From JBELHJ01 sp042091495 (GTDB taxonomy: Bacteria; Bacteroidota; Bacteroidia; Flavobacteriales; Flavobacteriaceae): a DNA stretch of 64,000 bases. Each line of letters begins with the position of its first letter. Position 1 is the stretch's first letter. The DNA lies in NCBI GenBank assembly GCA_042091495.1, contig JBELHJ010000003.1, positions 21,443 through 85,442 of the forward strand, given 5' to 3'. The notes beneath the pieces were generated by a model that saw only the letters and a program-made list of their open reading frames with translations, made no database searches and had not been told where the DNA came from. Shown one piece after another: positions 8,256 through 16,222 of the stretch. A program made the translations under genes and the position numbers.

Positions 8256-9332
8256 ATGCGTAAAGTAAATACTCTAATAAGTCTTATTTTATTAGTTAGT
8301 TTTATTTCATCTGTTTCATTTGCAAAAGAAGCCTCAAAAGAAGATAGCGGGGATTTAAAAAGTGAAATAAAAGAATATATCAATCACCATTTACTTGATT
8401 CTTACGACTTTAGTCTTTATTCATTTACTAATGAGAAAGGTGAACACATATACCGTGGTTTTTCTCTTCCTGTCATTTTGTGGGATGATGGCTTAAAAGT
8501 ATTTTCTTCATCTAAATTTCATCACGGTGAAACACTTGCCGAAATTGATGGTTCATACTATAAACTTTACCATAATAAAATATACAAAACAAATAGCTCT
8601 GGGGACATACATTATGCAGAGGATGGTCACCCAACCAATATTAAGCCGCTAGATTTCTCAATCACAAAAAATGTATTCACCATTTTTATGGTTGGACTAT
8701 TAATGTTTTTTGTTTTCTCTAGAATGGCCAAAAATTATAAGAAGAGTTCAACACCTTCAGGATTGGGGCGCCTTTTAGAGCCTATTGTTATTTATGTTAG
8801 AGACGAAATAGCGATTCCTAATATTGGAAAAAAGAAATACAAGCGTTACATGAATTACCTGTTAACAGTATTTTTCTTTGTATGGATTATTAACCTGTTA
8901 GGGTTGACGCCTCTGGGAATAAATGTAACTAACAATATTGCTGTTACACTAGCTTTAGCGTTATTAACATATCTAATAACCACATTTACGGCTAATAAGA
9001 ACTACTGGGGACATATTTTTTGGATGCCTGGGGTTCCAAGTTTAATGAAGATTGTATTAGCACCAATTGAGTTGCTAGGAACTATAATAAAACCATTTTC
9101 TCTTATGATACGTTTGTATGCCAATATTACAGCAGGGCATATTGTATTAATGAGTATTATTGGTTTGATGTTTATTTTTAAGAATTGGGTAGGTAGTTCT
9201 TTGTCTTTTGCACTTGCTTTTGCTCTAGGAATTTTAGAGTTATTAGTAGCTGCATTGCAGGCATATATATTTACTATGCTATCGGCGTTATATTTTGGTG
9301 CTGCAGTTGAAGAGCATCATGATGATCATTAA
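8256..9332 (+). CDS. atpB: ATP synthase F0 subunit a
   Basis: A 358-residue subunit a, forming the proton half-channels against the c-ring in the inner membrane. The C-terminal two thirds carry the expected membrane helices; the essential arginine is in PFSLMIRLYANITAGH (about residues 282-297), and the last helix contains the family pattern LELLVAALQAYIF. The protein is longer than the 270-residue E. coli subunit: the N-terminus has a signal-peptide-like helix ending near AKEAS and an extra periplasmic domain of about 110 residues, a known Bacteroidota feature. It has its own promoter and a poly-His/Asp C-terminus (EEHHDDH). Confidence 0.97.
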   Translation: MRKVNTLISLILLVSFISSVSFAKEASKEDSGDLKSEIKEYINHHLLDSYDFSLYSFTNEKGEHIYRGFSLPVILWDDGLKVFSSSKFHHGETLAEIDGSYYKLYHNKIYKTNSSGDIHYAEDGHPTNIKPLDFSITKNVFTIFMVGLLMFFVFSRMAKNYKKSSTPSGLGRLLEPIVIYVRDEIAIPNIGKKKYKRYMNYLLTVFFFVWIINLLGLTPLGINVTNNIAVTLALALLTYLITTFTANKNYWGHIFWMPGVPSLMKIVLAPIELLGTIIKPFSLMIRLYANITAGHIVLMSIIGLMFIFKNWVGSSLSFALAFALGILELLVAALQAYIFTMLSALYFGAAVEEHHDDH

Positions 9333-9358
9333 TAAGTTTAATTTTTAATACATATATT

Positions 9359-9550
9359 ATGACTATTCCAAACATTGTAGGAGCTGGATTAATTGTTATC
9401 GGTGCCGGTTTAGGTATAGGTAGAATTGGTGGACAAGCTATGGAAGCTATTGCTCGCCAACCAGAAGCCTCAGGAAAAATCCAAACAGCTATGCTTATTG
9501 CAGCTGCACTTATTGAAGGTATTGGATTTGCAGCTTTATTTGCTGCTTAA
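9359..9550 (+). CDS. atpE: ATP synthase F0 subunit c
   Basis: A 63-residue proteolipid with two membrane helices joined by the conserved polar loop RQP (residues 33-35). Helix 1 carries the G15-x-G17-x-G19-x-G21 packing motif. The ion-carrying carboxylate is Glu53 in the second helix (ALIEGIGF). The residue after it is Gly, not Ser/Thr, which points to protons rather than sodium. It is short for a c subunit but complete. A strong hairpin follows the stop codon before atpF and may stabilise this message, as the c subunit is needed in many copies. Confidence 0.97.
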   Translation: MTIPNIVGAGLIVIGAGLGIGRIGGQAMEAIARQPEASGKIQTAMLIAAALIEGIGFAALFAA

Positions 9551-9559
9551 AATGTTAAA

Positions 9560-9584
9560 CAGCCACAACGGTTGGTTGTGGCTG
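9560..9584 (+). other. Stem-loop between atpE and atpF
   Basis: Ten-base perfect arms CAGCCACAAC and GTTGTGGCTG with a five-base loop. No T-run follows (CTTAAAATT), so it is not a standard terminator. In an operon that continues on both sides it is best read as an mRNA processing or stability element giving extra atpE message. Confidence 0.7.
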
Positions 9585-9606
9585 CTTAAAATTAAAATTA
9601 AAAAAA

Positions 9607-10107
9607 ATGGAGAAATTAATTAATGAGTTTTCTTTTGGATTGTTTTTTTGGCAGTTATTCCTTTTCGTTGGATTACTATTATTGTTGAGAAAATTTGCAT
9701 GGAAACCAATTTTAGAAGCTCTTGAAACAAGAGAAAAAGGTATTCAGTCTGCATTAGATCAAGCTGAAAATGCTAAAAAGGAAATGGCTAACCTTCAAGC
9801 TGATAATGAGAAGTTACTAAAAGATGCAAGAGCTGAACGTGAGGCCTTATTAAAGGAAGCTCGCGAGATGAAAGATAAGATGATTTCTGATGCTAAAGCT
9901 GAAGCACAAGCTCAAGCGGCATCGTTAATTTCACAGGCGCAAGATGCTATTGAATCTGAAAAGAAAGCTGCATTAGCTGAATTAACATCTCAAGTAGCTA
10001 CTTTATCAATTGATATCGCTGAAAAAGTAGTTCGCGGAGAACTTTCTAACAAAGGAAAACAAGAAGAACTTGTTGCATCTATGTTAGATGAAGCAAAATT
10101 AAACTAA
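9607..10107 (+). CDS. atpF: ATP synthase F0 subunit b
   Basis: A 166-residue peripheral-stalk subunit. A single membrane helix near the N-terminus (about 10-28) is followed by a long Ala/Lys/Glu-rich coiled coil that reaches up the stalk to subunit delta. Two copies form the stator that holds F1. It is preceded by an A-rich stretch rather than a Shine-Dalgarno motif, and it lies three bases before atpH. Length is normal for the family. Confidence 0.96.
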   Translation: MEKLINEFSFGLFFWQLFLFVGLLLLLRKFAWKPILEALETREKGIQSALDQAENAKKEMANLQADNEKLLKDARAEREALLKEAREMKDKMISDAKAEAQAQAASLISQAQDAIESEKKAALAELTSQVATLSIDIAEKVVRGELSNKGKQEELVASMLDEAKLN

Positions 10108-10110
10108 AAT

Positions 10111-10647
10111 ATGAGTTCTGTTAAAGCAGCATTAAGATATGCTAAAGCACTTTTAGCTTTAGCGCAGGATAAGAAAGTAGCATCGCAAGTTAACGATGAT
10201 ATGTCTCTTGTTCTTAATACAGTATCTCAGAGTATTGAATTACAAGAGCTTTTAAATAGCCCAGTAGTTCACCCAGAAGTTATGAATAAGACCCTCAACG
10301 CACTTTTTCCAAAGGTGTCTAAAGAGTCTTCAAACTTGTTTGCAACGCTAATATCTAATAAGCGTATTGATTTATTATACCATGTGGCCTCTAAATATTT
10401 AGCGCTTTATGCAGAAGCTAATGGGGATCAAACGGCAGTAGTAACAACGGCAGTTGCTTTAGAAGGTGATTTAGAAGTTAAGGTTTTAGATAAATTAAAG
10501 TCTTTAACTGGTAAAAATGTTACCGTTAAAAATATCATAGATGAAAGCATAATAGGTGGTTTCATTTTAAGAGTTGGTGATTTGCAATACAATGCGAGTG
10601 TAGCCAACCAATTAAATAAATTAAAAAGAGAATTTACATTAAATTAA
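10111..10647 (+). CDS. atpH: ATP synthase F1 subunit delta
   Basis: A 178-residue delta (OSCP) subunit that connects the b-subunit stalk to the top of the alpha/beta ring. The N-terminal helical domain (ALRYAKALLALAQ at 6-18, LLNSPVVHPEVM around 64-75) and the C-terminal segment IIGGFILRVGD (about 150-160) are characteristic. Order F-H-A-G is the standard one. A 46-base gap separates it from atpA. Confidence 0.95.
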   Translation: MSSVKAALRYAKALLALAQDKKVASQVNDDMSLVLNTVSQSIELQELLNSPVVHPEVMNKTLNALFPKVSKESSNLFATLISNKRIDLLYHVASKYLALYAEANGDQTAVVTTAVALEGDLEVKVLDKLKSLTGKNVTVKNIIDESIIGGFILRVGDLQYNASVANQLNKLKREFTLN

Positions 10648-10693
10648 AAGCTTTAAGGGTCTTGACTTTAAAGACGTATTTAAACATAAAAAG

Positions 10694-12274
10694 ATGGCAG
10701 AAGTAAAACCAGCTGAAGTATCAGCAATCTTAAAACAACAACTTTCAGGATTTGAAGCGGCTGCTTCACTTGATGAAGTAGGAACAGTATTGACTGTTGG
10801 TGACGGTATTATTCGTGCTTTCGGATTATCTAATGCTCAATATGGAGAATTAGTAGAATTCGATGGAGGTTTAGAAGGAATTGTACTTAACCTTGAAGAG
10901 GATAATGTTGGTATTGTATTGTTAGGAGATTCAAAAGGTGTTAAAGAAGGTTCAACAGTAAAACGTACAAATCGTATCGCTTCTATCAATGTAGGAGAGG
11001 GTATTGTTGGAAGAGTAGTGGACACATTAGGAAATCCAATTGACGGTAAAGGTGCTGTTCAAGGCGATACTTTTGAGATGCCTTTAGAGCGTAAAGCTCC
11101 TGGTGTTGTATTTCGTGAGCCAGTAACAGAGCCATTACAAACGGGTATCAAATCTATTGATGCTATGATACCAGTTGGTCGTGGACAAAGAGAGTTAGTA
11201 ATTGGTGACCGTCAGACTGGAAAGACTACGGTTTGTATTGACGCTATCTTAAATCAAAAAGAATTTTATGATGCTGGCAACCCAGTTTATTGTATATACG
11301 TTGCTGTTGGACAAAAGGCTTCAACTGTTGCAAATATTGCCAAGACTCTAGAAGAAAAAGGCGCTTTAGCTTACACTACAATTGTAGCTGCTAACGCATC
11401 AGATCCTGCACCAATGCAAGTATATGCACCTTTTGCTGGAGCTGCGATTGGAGAGTATTTTAGAGATACAGGTCGTCCAGCTTTAATTGTTTTTGACGAC
11501 TTATCTAAACAAGCGGTAGCATACCGTGAGGTGTCTTTGTTATTAAGAAGACCACCAGGACGTGAAGCTTATCCAGGAGATGTATTTTACTTACACTCTC
11601 GTTTATTAGAGCGTTCTGCAAAAGTGATCAATGATGATGAAATTGCAAAAGGAATGAATGATTTACCAGAATCATTAAAACCTCTAGTAAAAGGAGGAGG
11701 ATCTTTAACAGCCCTTCCTATTATTGAAACTCAAGCAGGTGATGTATCAGCATATATCCCTACAAATGTAATATCAATTACAGATGGTCAGATTTTCTTA
11801 GATGGTGATTTATTTAACTCAGGTGTAAGACCAGCTATTAATGTAGGTATTTCTGTATCACGAGTTGGAGGATCTGCTCAGATAAAATCTATGAAAAAAG
11901 TTTCTGGTACTTTAAAATTAGACCAGGCTCAATATAGAGAATTAGAAGCATTCGCAAAATTTGGATCAGATTTAGATGCTGTTACATTAAATGTAATCGA
12001 AAAAGGTAAACGTAATGTTGAGATTTTAAAGCAAGCTCAAAATGATCCATACACTGTAGAAGATCAAGTAGCAATTATTTATGCGGGATCTAAAAACTTA
12101 CTTAAAGATGTTCCAGTTTCTAAAGTAAAAGCTTTCGAAGCTAATTATATAGAGTTTTTAAATGCTAAACACAGAGATGTTTTAGATACTTTAAAAGCAG
12201 GAAAGTTAACCGATGAGGTTACAGATACTTTAAGCAAAGTAGCTAAAGAAATATCAGAACAGTTCAAAGCTTAA
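10694..12274 (+). CDS. atpA: ATP synthase F1 subunit alpha
   Basis: A 526-residue alpha subunit, the regulatory nucleotide-binding partner of beta in the F1 hexamer. The P-loop GDRQTGKTT is at residues 171-179, and the family signature PAINVGISVSRVGG is near 379-392. Length is typical for Bacteroidota. Codon choice is that of a highly expressed gene. The catalytic beta subunit gene (atpD) is not in this operon. Confidence 0.98.
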   Translation: MAEVKPAEVSAILKQQLSGFEAAASLDEVGTVLTVGDGIIRAFGLSNAQYGELVEFDGGLEGIVLNLEEDNVGIVLLGDSKGVKEGSTVKRTNRIASINVGEGIVGRVVDTLGNPIDGKGAVQGDTFEMPLERKAPGVVFREPVTEPLQTGIKSIDAMIPVGRGQRELVIGDRQTGKTTVCIDAILNQKEFYDAGNPVYCIYVAVGQKASTVANIAKTLEEKGALAYTTIVAANASDPAPMQVYAPFAGAAIGEYFRDTGRPALIVFDDLSKQAVAYREVSLLLRRPPGREAYPGDVFYLHSRLLERSAKVINDDEIAKGMNDLPESLKPLVKGGGSLTALPIIETQAGDVSAYIPTNVISITDGQIFLDGDLFNSGVRPAINVGISVSRVGGSAQIKSMKKVSGTLKLDQAQYRELEAFAKFGSDLDAVTLNVIEKGKRNVEILKQAQNDPYTVEDQVAIIYAGSKNLLKDVPVSKVKAFEANYIEFLNAKHRDVLDTLKAGKLTDEVTDTLSKVAKEISEQFKA

Positions 12275-12286
12275 TTCTTAAAAAGA

Positions 12287-13147
12287 ATGGCAAATTTAAA
12301 AGAAATACGTAATAGAATATCATCAGTGTCTTCAACGATGCAGATTACAAGTGCCATGAAAATGGTATCTGCTGCTAAGTTAAAAAAGGCTCAAGATGCT
12401 ATTACTGCAATGCGTCCTTATTCAGATAAACTCACTGAGCTTCTTCAAGGATTAAGCGCTTCATTAGATGCTGATTCTGGAAGTGCTTACTCGGAGCAAC
12501 GAGAAATTAAAAAGGTTCTTGTTGTTGCAATCAACTCTAATAGAGGGCTTTGCGGCGCTTTTAATTCTAACATTATTAAAGAAGCGAATCGTCTTGTTAA
12601 TGAAGCATATGCTTCAAAGGACGTGTCTTTTATAACTATAGGTAAAAAAGCAAACGATGCGCTTTCTAAATCATTTAATGTTATTGCTAACCACAGTGGA
12701 GTATATGATGATCTAACTTTTGAAAATGTATCTATCATTGCAGAGGAGTTAATGGATCATTTCACAATTGGGGAATATGACAAGATAGAGCTGATTTACA
12801 ATAAGTTTAAAAACGCAGCCACACAGATAGTTACTCGAGAACAATTTTTACCAATTGTACCTCTTGAAAGTGAGGACAACGCAAATCTAGATTACATATT
12901 TGAGCCTTCTAAAGAGGAAATTGTTGAAACTTTAATTCCAAAGTCCTTAAAAACGCAACTCTTTAAGGGTATCAGAGATTCTTTTGCCAGTGAACATGGT
13001 GCTAGAATGACAGCGATGCACAAAGCTACGGATAATGCAAAAGAGTTAAGAGATCAGTTAAAATTAACTTATAATAAAGCCCGTCAAGCTGCAATTACTA
13101 ACGAAATTCTTGAAATTGTTGGTGGAGCAGAAGCATTGAACGGATAG
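12287..13147 (+). CDS. atpG: ATP synthase F1 subunit gamma
   Basis: A 286-residue central-stalk rotor subunit. The paired N- and C-terminal helices (KEIRNRISSVSSTMQITSAM at 5-24; the end KARQAAITNEILEIVGGAEAL) form the coiled coil that turns inside the alpha/beta ring. It is the last gene of the operon: a strong terminator follows, where most other phyla would have atpD and atpC. Confidence 0.97.
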   Translation: MANLKEIRNRISSVSSTMQITSAMKMVSAAKLKKAQDAITAMRPYSDKLTELLQGLSASLDADSGSAYSEQREIKKVLVVAINSNRGLCGAFNSNIIKEANRLVNEAYASKDVSFITIGKKANDALSKSFNVIANHSGVYDDLTFENVSIIAEELMDHFTIGEYDKIELIYNKFKNAATQIVTREQFLPIVPLESEDNANLDYIFEPSKEEIVETLIPKSLKTQLFKGIRDSFASEHGARMTAMHKATDNAKELRDQLKLTYNKARQAAITNEILEIVGGAEALNG

Positions 13148-13168
13148 TTTTTTATATAATAATATTTT

Positions 13169-13197
13169 AAAGCCTCATTTTATGAGGCTTTTTTTTA
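13169..13197 (+). terminator. Terminator of the ATP synthase operon
   Basis: Perfect 10-bp arms AAAGCCTCAT and ATGAGGCTTT around a TTT loop, followed by a run of T. It lies about 20 bases after the atpG stop and confirms that atpD/atpC are not part of this unit. Confidence 0.9.
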
Positions 13198-13229
13198 TAA
13201 TTAACTATATTAAATCCAGAGAGCTTCAA

Positions 13230-13260
13230 TTGTATAACTCTCTTTAATTAGCTACTTTTA
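13230..13260 (+). promoter_or_regulatory. Promoter of the envelope operon (-33 TTG, -7 TACTTTTA)
   Basis: TTG and TACTTTTA are separated by 20 bases; the last base of the -7 box differs from the TAnnTTTG consensus. It lies 18 bases before the TTG start of the flippase and downstream of the atp terminator. Confidence 0.5.
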
Positions 13261-13278
13261 ACTTTAATCTTTTAAATT

Positions 13279-14763
13279 TTGGGGGGACTTAAAACGCTAT
13301 TTAAACAAACCTTTGTCTATGGACTGGCAACAGTTTTGCCTAGGTTGTTAAATATTATTCTTGTACCGCTATATACAAGTAAGGCGGTACTTGAGAACAC
13401 CTCAGATTACGGTCAAGTTTCTATAATCTTTTCTTATTTTATTATATGTAATGTTATTCTATCATATGGAATGGAAACTGCTTTTTTTAGATTTTATAAT
13501 AAAGAAAAGCAGCCTAAAGCAGTACTAGGAACTTCGTGTATTACTATCTTAATAACGTCTCTTTTATTTTTAGTTATCACCTTATTGGCAAGAGACATCC
13601 TAGAAACATTATTACTAATTGATAGGAAGTACCTCACTATAATTATTTGGACCCTCTTTTTAGATGCCATGGTATTAATTCCTTTTGCTTGGCTTAGAGC
13701 AACTGGAAAGCCTGTTAAATATGCCGTAATTAAAATTGCTAATGTAAGTCTAAGTTTGTCCTTGAATCTCTTAATTTTTCTTTGGTTAAAACCTCAATTT
13801 GAATTGCAAAATTTCTGGTCTTCTTTATATGTGCCTAATAATGAGATTACTTACATTTTTATTTCAAATTTAATAGCTAGCTTATTCACTTTTCTCATTT
13901 TATTGAGTGTTTATTGGCAAATTCAATGGCGCTTCGATATACAATTATGGAAAAGAATGATGCGATATGCTTTACCTGTTTTAATATCAGGTATGGCATT
14001 TACTATAAATGAAACATTTGATAAAATTTTATTACAACGTCTTTTACCTTCCGATATTTCAGAGTCTCAAGTTGGTATGTACGCAGCATGTTATAAGATA
14101 GGTGTATTAATGACTTTATTTACAACAGCTTTTAGACTTGGAATTGAACCATATTTTTTCAAACATTTTAATTCCATTAAACCCCAATATCATTATGCTA
14201 GAATTTTAGAAGCTTTCGTTGCTTTAGGAACTAGTATGTTATTAGTAGTGATAGTTGGAGCTGATTTTATCAAGCAAATTTTAATTTCCGATGCTGCTTA
14301 TTGGGAAGCAATGTGGATTGTTCCTTTTATTCTACTTGCTAATTTATGTCTTGGCGTGTATCACAATCTTTCAGTTTGGTATAAAGTCACCGATAGAACT
14401 AAATTTGGAGCGTATTTTTCTTTAAGCGGAGCTGTTTTGACCCTAGGAATTAATTTTTATTTAATTCCCACAATTGGGTTTAAAGCTTCAGCCATAGCAA
14501 CACTAATAGCATATTCGCTGATGATGTTTTTATCTTTTGTTTTCGGAAGGAAATATTATCCTATCCCTTATAACTTAAAAAAGATCGGCTTTCAAATATT
14601 GTTATCTGTAACTTTAGCTTTCACGTATTTCTTTAATTTCCGAGAGAATTATACTATTGGAATACTTATGATAATTGTATTTTTGCTATATATCTCATAT
14701 TCTGAGAAAGAACTTATTTTAAGAATTTTAAAAATTCAAAATGCAAATAAAAATTTTAAATAA
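13279..14763 (+). CDS. Polysaccharide flippase (Wzx/MATE-like oligosaccharide exporter)
   Basis: A 494-residue integral membrane protein with about 12-14 helices. The N-terminus LKTLFKQTFVYGLATVLPRLLNIILVPLY matches the family of polysaccharide biosynthesis/lipid-linked oligosaccharide flippases (split here only for description; residues 4-32). Such proteins turn undecaprenyl-linked sugars across the inner membrane. The start is TTG, because no ATG lies near the conserved N-terminus. The 3' end overlaps dut by 23 bases. It leads an operon with a nucleotidyltransferase and envelope lipoproteins, which fits a role in surface glycan export. Confidence 0.88.
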   Translation: MGGLKTLFKQTFVYGLATVLPRLLNIILVPLYTSKAVLENTSDYGQVSIIFSYFIICNVILSYGMETAFFRFYNKEKQPKAVLGTSCITILITSLLFLVITLLARDILETLLLIDRKYLTIIIWTLFLDAMVLIPFAWLRATGKPVKYAVIKIANVSLSLSLNLLIFLWLKPQFELQNFWSSLYVPNNEITYIFISNLIASLFTFLILLSVYWQIQWRFDIQLWKRMMRYALPVLISGMAFTINETFDKILLQRLLPSDISESQVGMYAACYKIGVLMTLFTTAFRLGIEPYFFKHFNSIKPQYHYARILEAFVALGTSMLLVVIVGADFIKQILISDAAYWEAMWIVPFILLANLCLGVYHNLSVWYKVTDRTKFGAYFSLSGAVLTLGINFYLIPTIGFKASAIATLIAYSLMMFLSFVFGRKYYPIPYNLKKIGFQILLSVTLAFTYFFNFRENYTIGILMIIVFLLYISYSEKELILRILKIQNANKNFK

Positions 14764-15175
14764 ATCCAATCATAAACTTCCTAGTTATGAGACGCTGTCT
14801 TCTGCCGGAATGGATTTAAGAGCATCTGTAAGTGCACCTATAACACTAGGACCAATGGATCGAGCTGTAATAAAAACAGGTCTATTTATTGAGTTACCAG
14901 TGGGTTATGAGGCACAAGTTAGACCAAGAAGTGGTTTGGCTGCTAAAAAAGGAGTTACCGTATTAAACGCCCCAGGAACTATAGATGCAGATTATAGAGG
15001 GGAAGTAGGTGTAATTTTAATAAATCTTTCTTCTGAATCATTTACGGTTGAAAATGGTGAACGCATTGCACAAATGGTCATAGCTAAGCATGAAAGAGCG
15101 GAATGGCATGAAGTAGAAGTCTTATCTGAAACGTCCAGAGGTTCTGGAGGTTTTGGAAGCACAGGAATAAAATAG
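14741..15175 (+). CDS. dut: Deoxyuridine 5'-triphosphate nucleotidohydrolase (dUTPase)
   Basis: A 144-residue trimeric dUTPase, hydrolysing dUTP to dUMP and pyrophosphate to keep uracil out of DNA and supply dTMP synthesis. All five motifs can be read: SAGMDLRA (motif 1), PRSGLAAKKGV (2), NAPGTIDADYRGEV (3, with the catalytic Asp), GERIAQMVI (4) and RGSGGFGSTG (5, C-terminal arm). It begins inside the end of the flippase gene, so it is likely translated from the same message although its function is unrelated to the envelope. Confidence 0.96.
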   Translation: MQIKILNKSNHKLPSYETLSSAGMDLRASVSAPITLGPMDRAVIKTGLFIELPVGYEAQVRPRSGLAAKKGVTVLNAPGTIDADYRGEVGVILINLSSESFTVENGERIAQMVIAKHERAEWHEVEVLSETSRGSGGFGSTGIK

Positions 15176-15197
15176 TTATCCAAATTAAACTTTAAAT

Positions 15198-16220
15198 ATG
15201 AAAATTATAGTCCCAATGGCTGGTCGAGGTTCAAGATTGAGACCACATTCAATAACAGTTCCAAAACCTCTGATACCTGTTGCAGGAAAACCTATCGTGC
15301 ACCGTTTGGTAAAAGATATAGCCAAGGTTTTAAAGCAACCCATAACAGAAGTCGCTTTTGTTCTAGGGGATCCTGCTTTTTTTGGAGAAGGTGTTGTTGA
15401 TAGTCTAACAAAGTTGGCAAACAGTTTAGGCGCAAAGGCATCAATATATAGACAAGATAAACCTCTAGGAACAGGGCATGCAATTATGAGTGCAGAACCA
15501 TCACTTTCTGGTCCTGCAGTAATTGCTTATGCAGACACATTGATTCGAGCAGAATTTGATTTAGATCCAGATGCAGATAGTGTAATTTGGACAAAAGAGG
15601 TTTCTAATCCAGAAGCATATGGAGTAGTTAACCTAAATGAAAATAATGAGATTACTGAGCTTGTAGAAAAACCCTCAACATTTGTCTCAAATCAGGCAGT
15701 AATAGGTATTTATTATTTCAAAGAAGTAGGCCAGTTAAAGTCTAAATTACAAGAGATTTTAGATGAGAATATCATGAACGGAGGAGAATATCAAATCAAT
15801 GATGGAATTAAACGAATGATGAAAGACGGTAAAGTTTTTAAAACCGGTTCTGTTGATGAGTGGATGGATTGTGGAAATAAAGAAATTACACTAGAAACAA
15901 ATTCTAAAATGTTAGGGTTTTTAGAAAAGGACGCAGAAGAACAATTAGTAGATAAATCAGTTATTATAGAAAATTCTACTGTAATTCCACCGTGTTACAT
16001 TGCTAAACATACAACACTTAAAAATTCAACGATTGGACCTAATGTGTCATTAGGGGAAAATTGTGTGATTGAAAACACTAATATTACTGAGAGTTTAATT
16101 CAAAATCATACAACAGTAAAAAATGCAAAACTTAAAAACGCTATGATCGGTAATCATGTTATTTATGATGGCAATTGTACAAATGTTAGCATTGGTGATT
16201 ATTCTAAATTAGAAGCATAA
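15198..16220 (+). CDS. Sugar-1-phosphate nucleotidyltransferase
   Basis: A 340-residue NTP-transferase that joins a sugar-1-phosphate to a nucleotide (glucose-1-phosphate thymidylyl/uridylyl or mannose-1-phosphate guanylyl type). The N-terminal GRGSRLRPHSITVPKPLIPV (residues 9-28) holds the nucleotide-binding loop and the catalytic Lys; later comes the VEKP motif. The C-terminal third is a left-handed beta-helix of hexapeptide repeats (about 250-335: IENSTVI, LKNSTIG, VSLGENC), often an acyl- or acetyltransferase-like or oligomerising domain. The sugar cannot be predicted with confidence. It is co-transcribed with flippase and dut. Confidence 0.85.
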   Translation: MKIIVPMAGRGSRLRPHSITVPKPLIPVAGKPIVHRLVKDIAKVLKQPITEVAFVLGDPAFFGEGVVDSLTKLANSLGAKASIYRQDKPLGTGHAIMSAEPSLSGPAVIAYADTLIRAEFDLDPDADSVIWTKEVSNPEAYGVVNLNENNEITELVEKPSTFVSNQAVIGIYYFKEVGQLKSKLQEILDENIMNGGEYQINDGIKRMMKDGKVFKTGSVDEWMDCGNKEITLETNSKMLGFLEKDAEEQLVDKSVIIENSTVIPPCYIAKHTTLKNSTIGPNVSLGENCVIENTNITESLIQNHTTVKNAKLKNAMIGNHVIYDGNCTNVSIGDYSKLEA

Positions 16221-16222
16221 TT

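Noticed and set aside
9426..9623. 65-codon frame overlapping atpE in another frame
   Set aside because: Leucine-rich product of the out-of-frame c-subunit gene; crosses the atpE-atpF hairpin.
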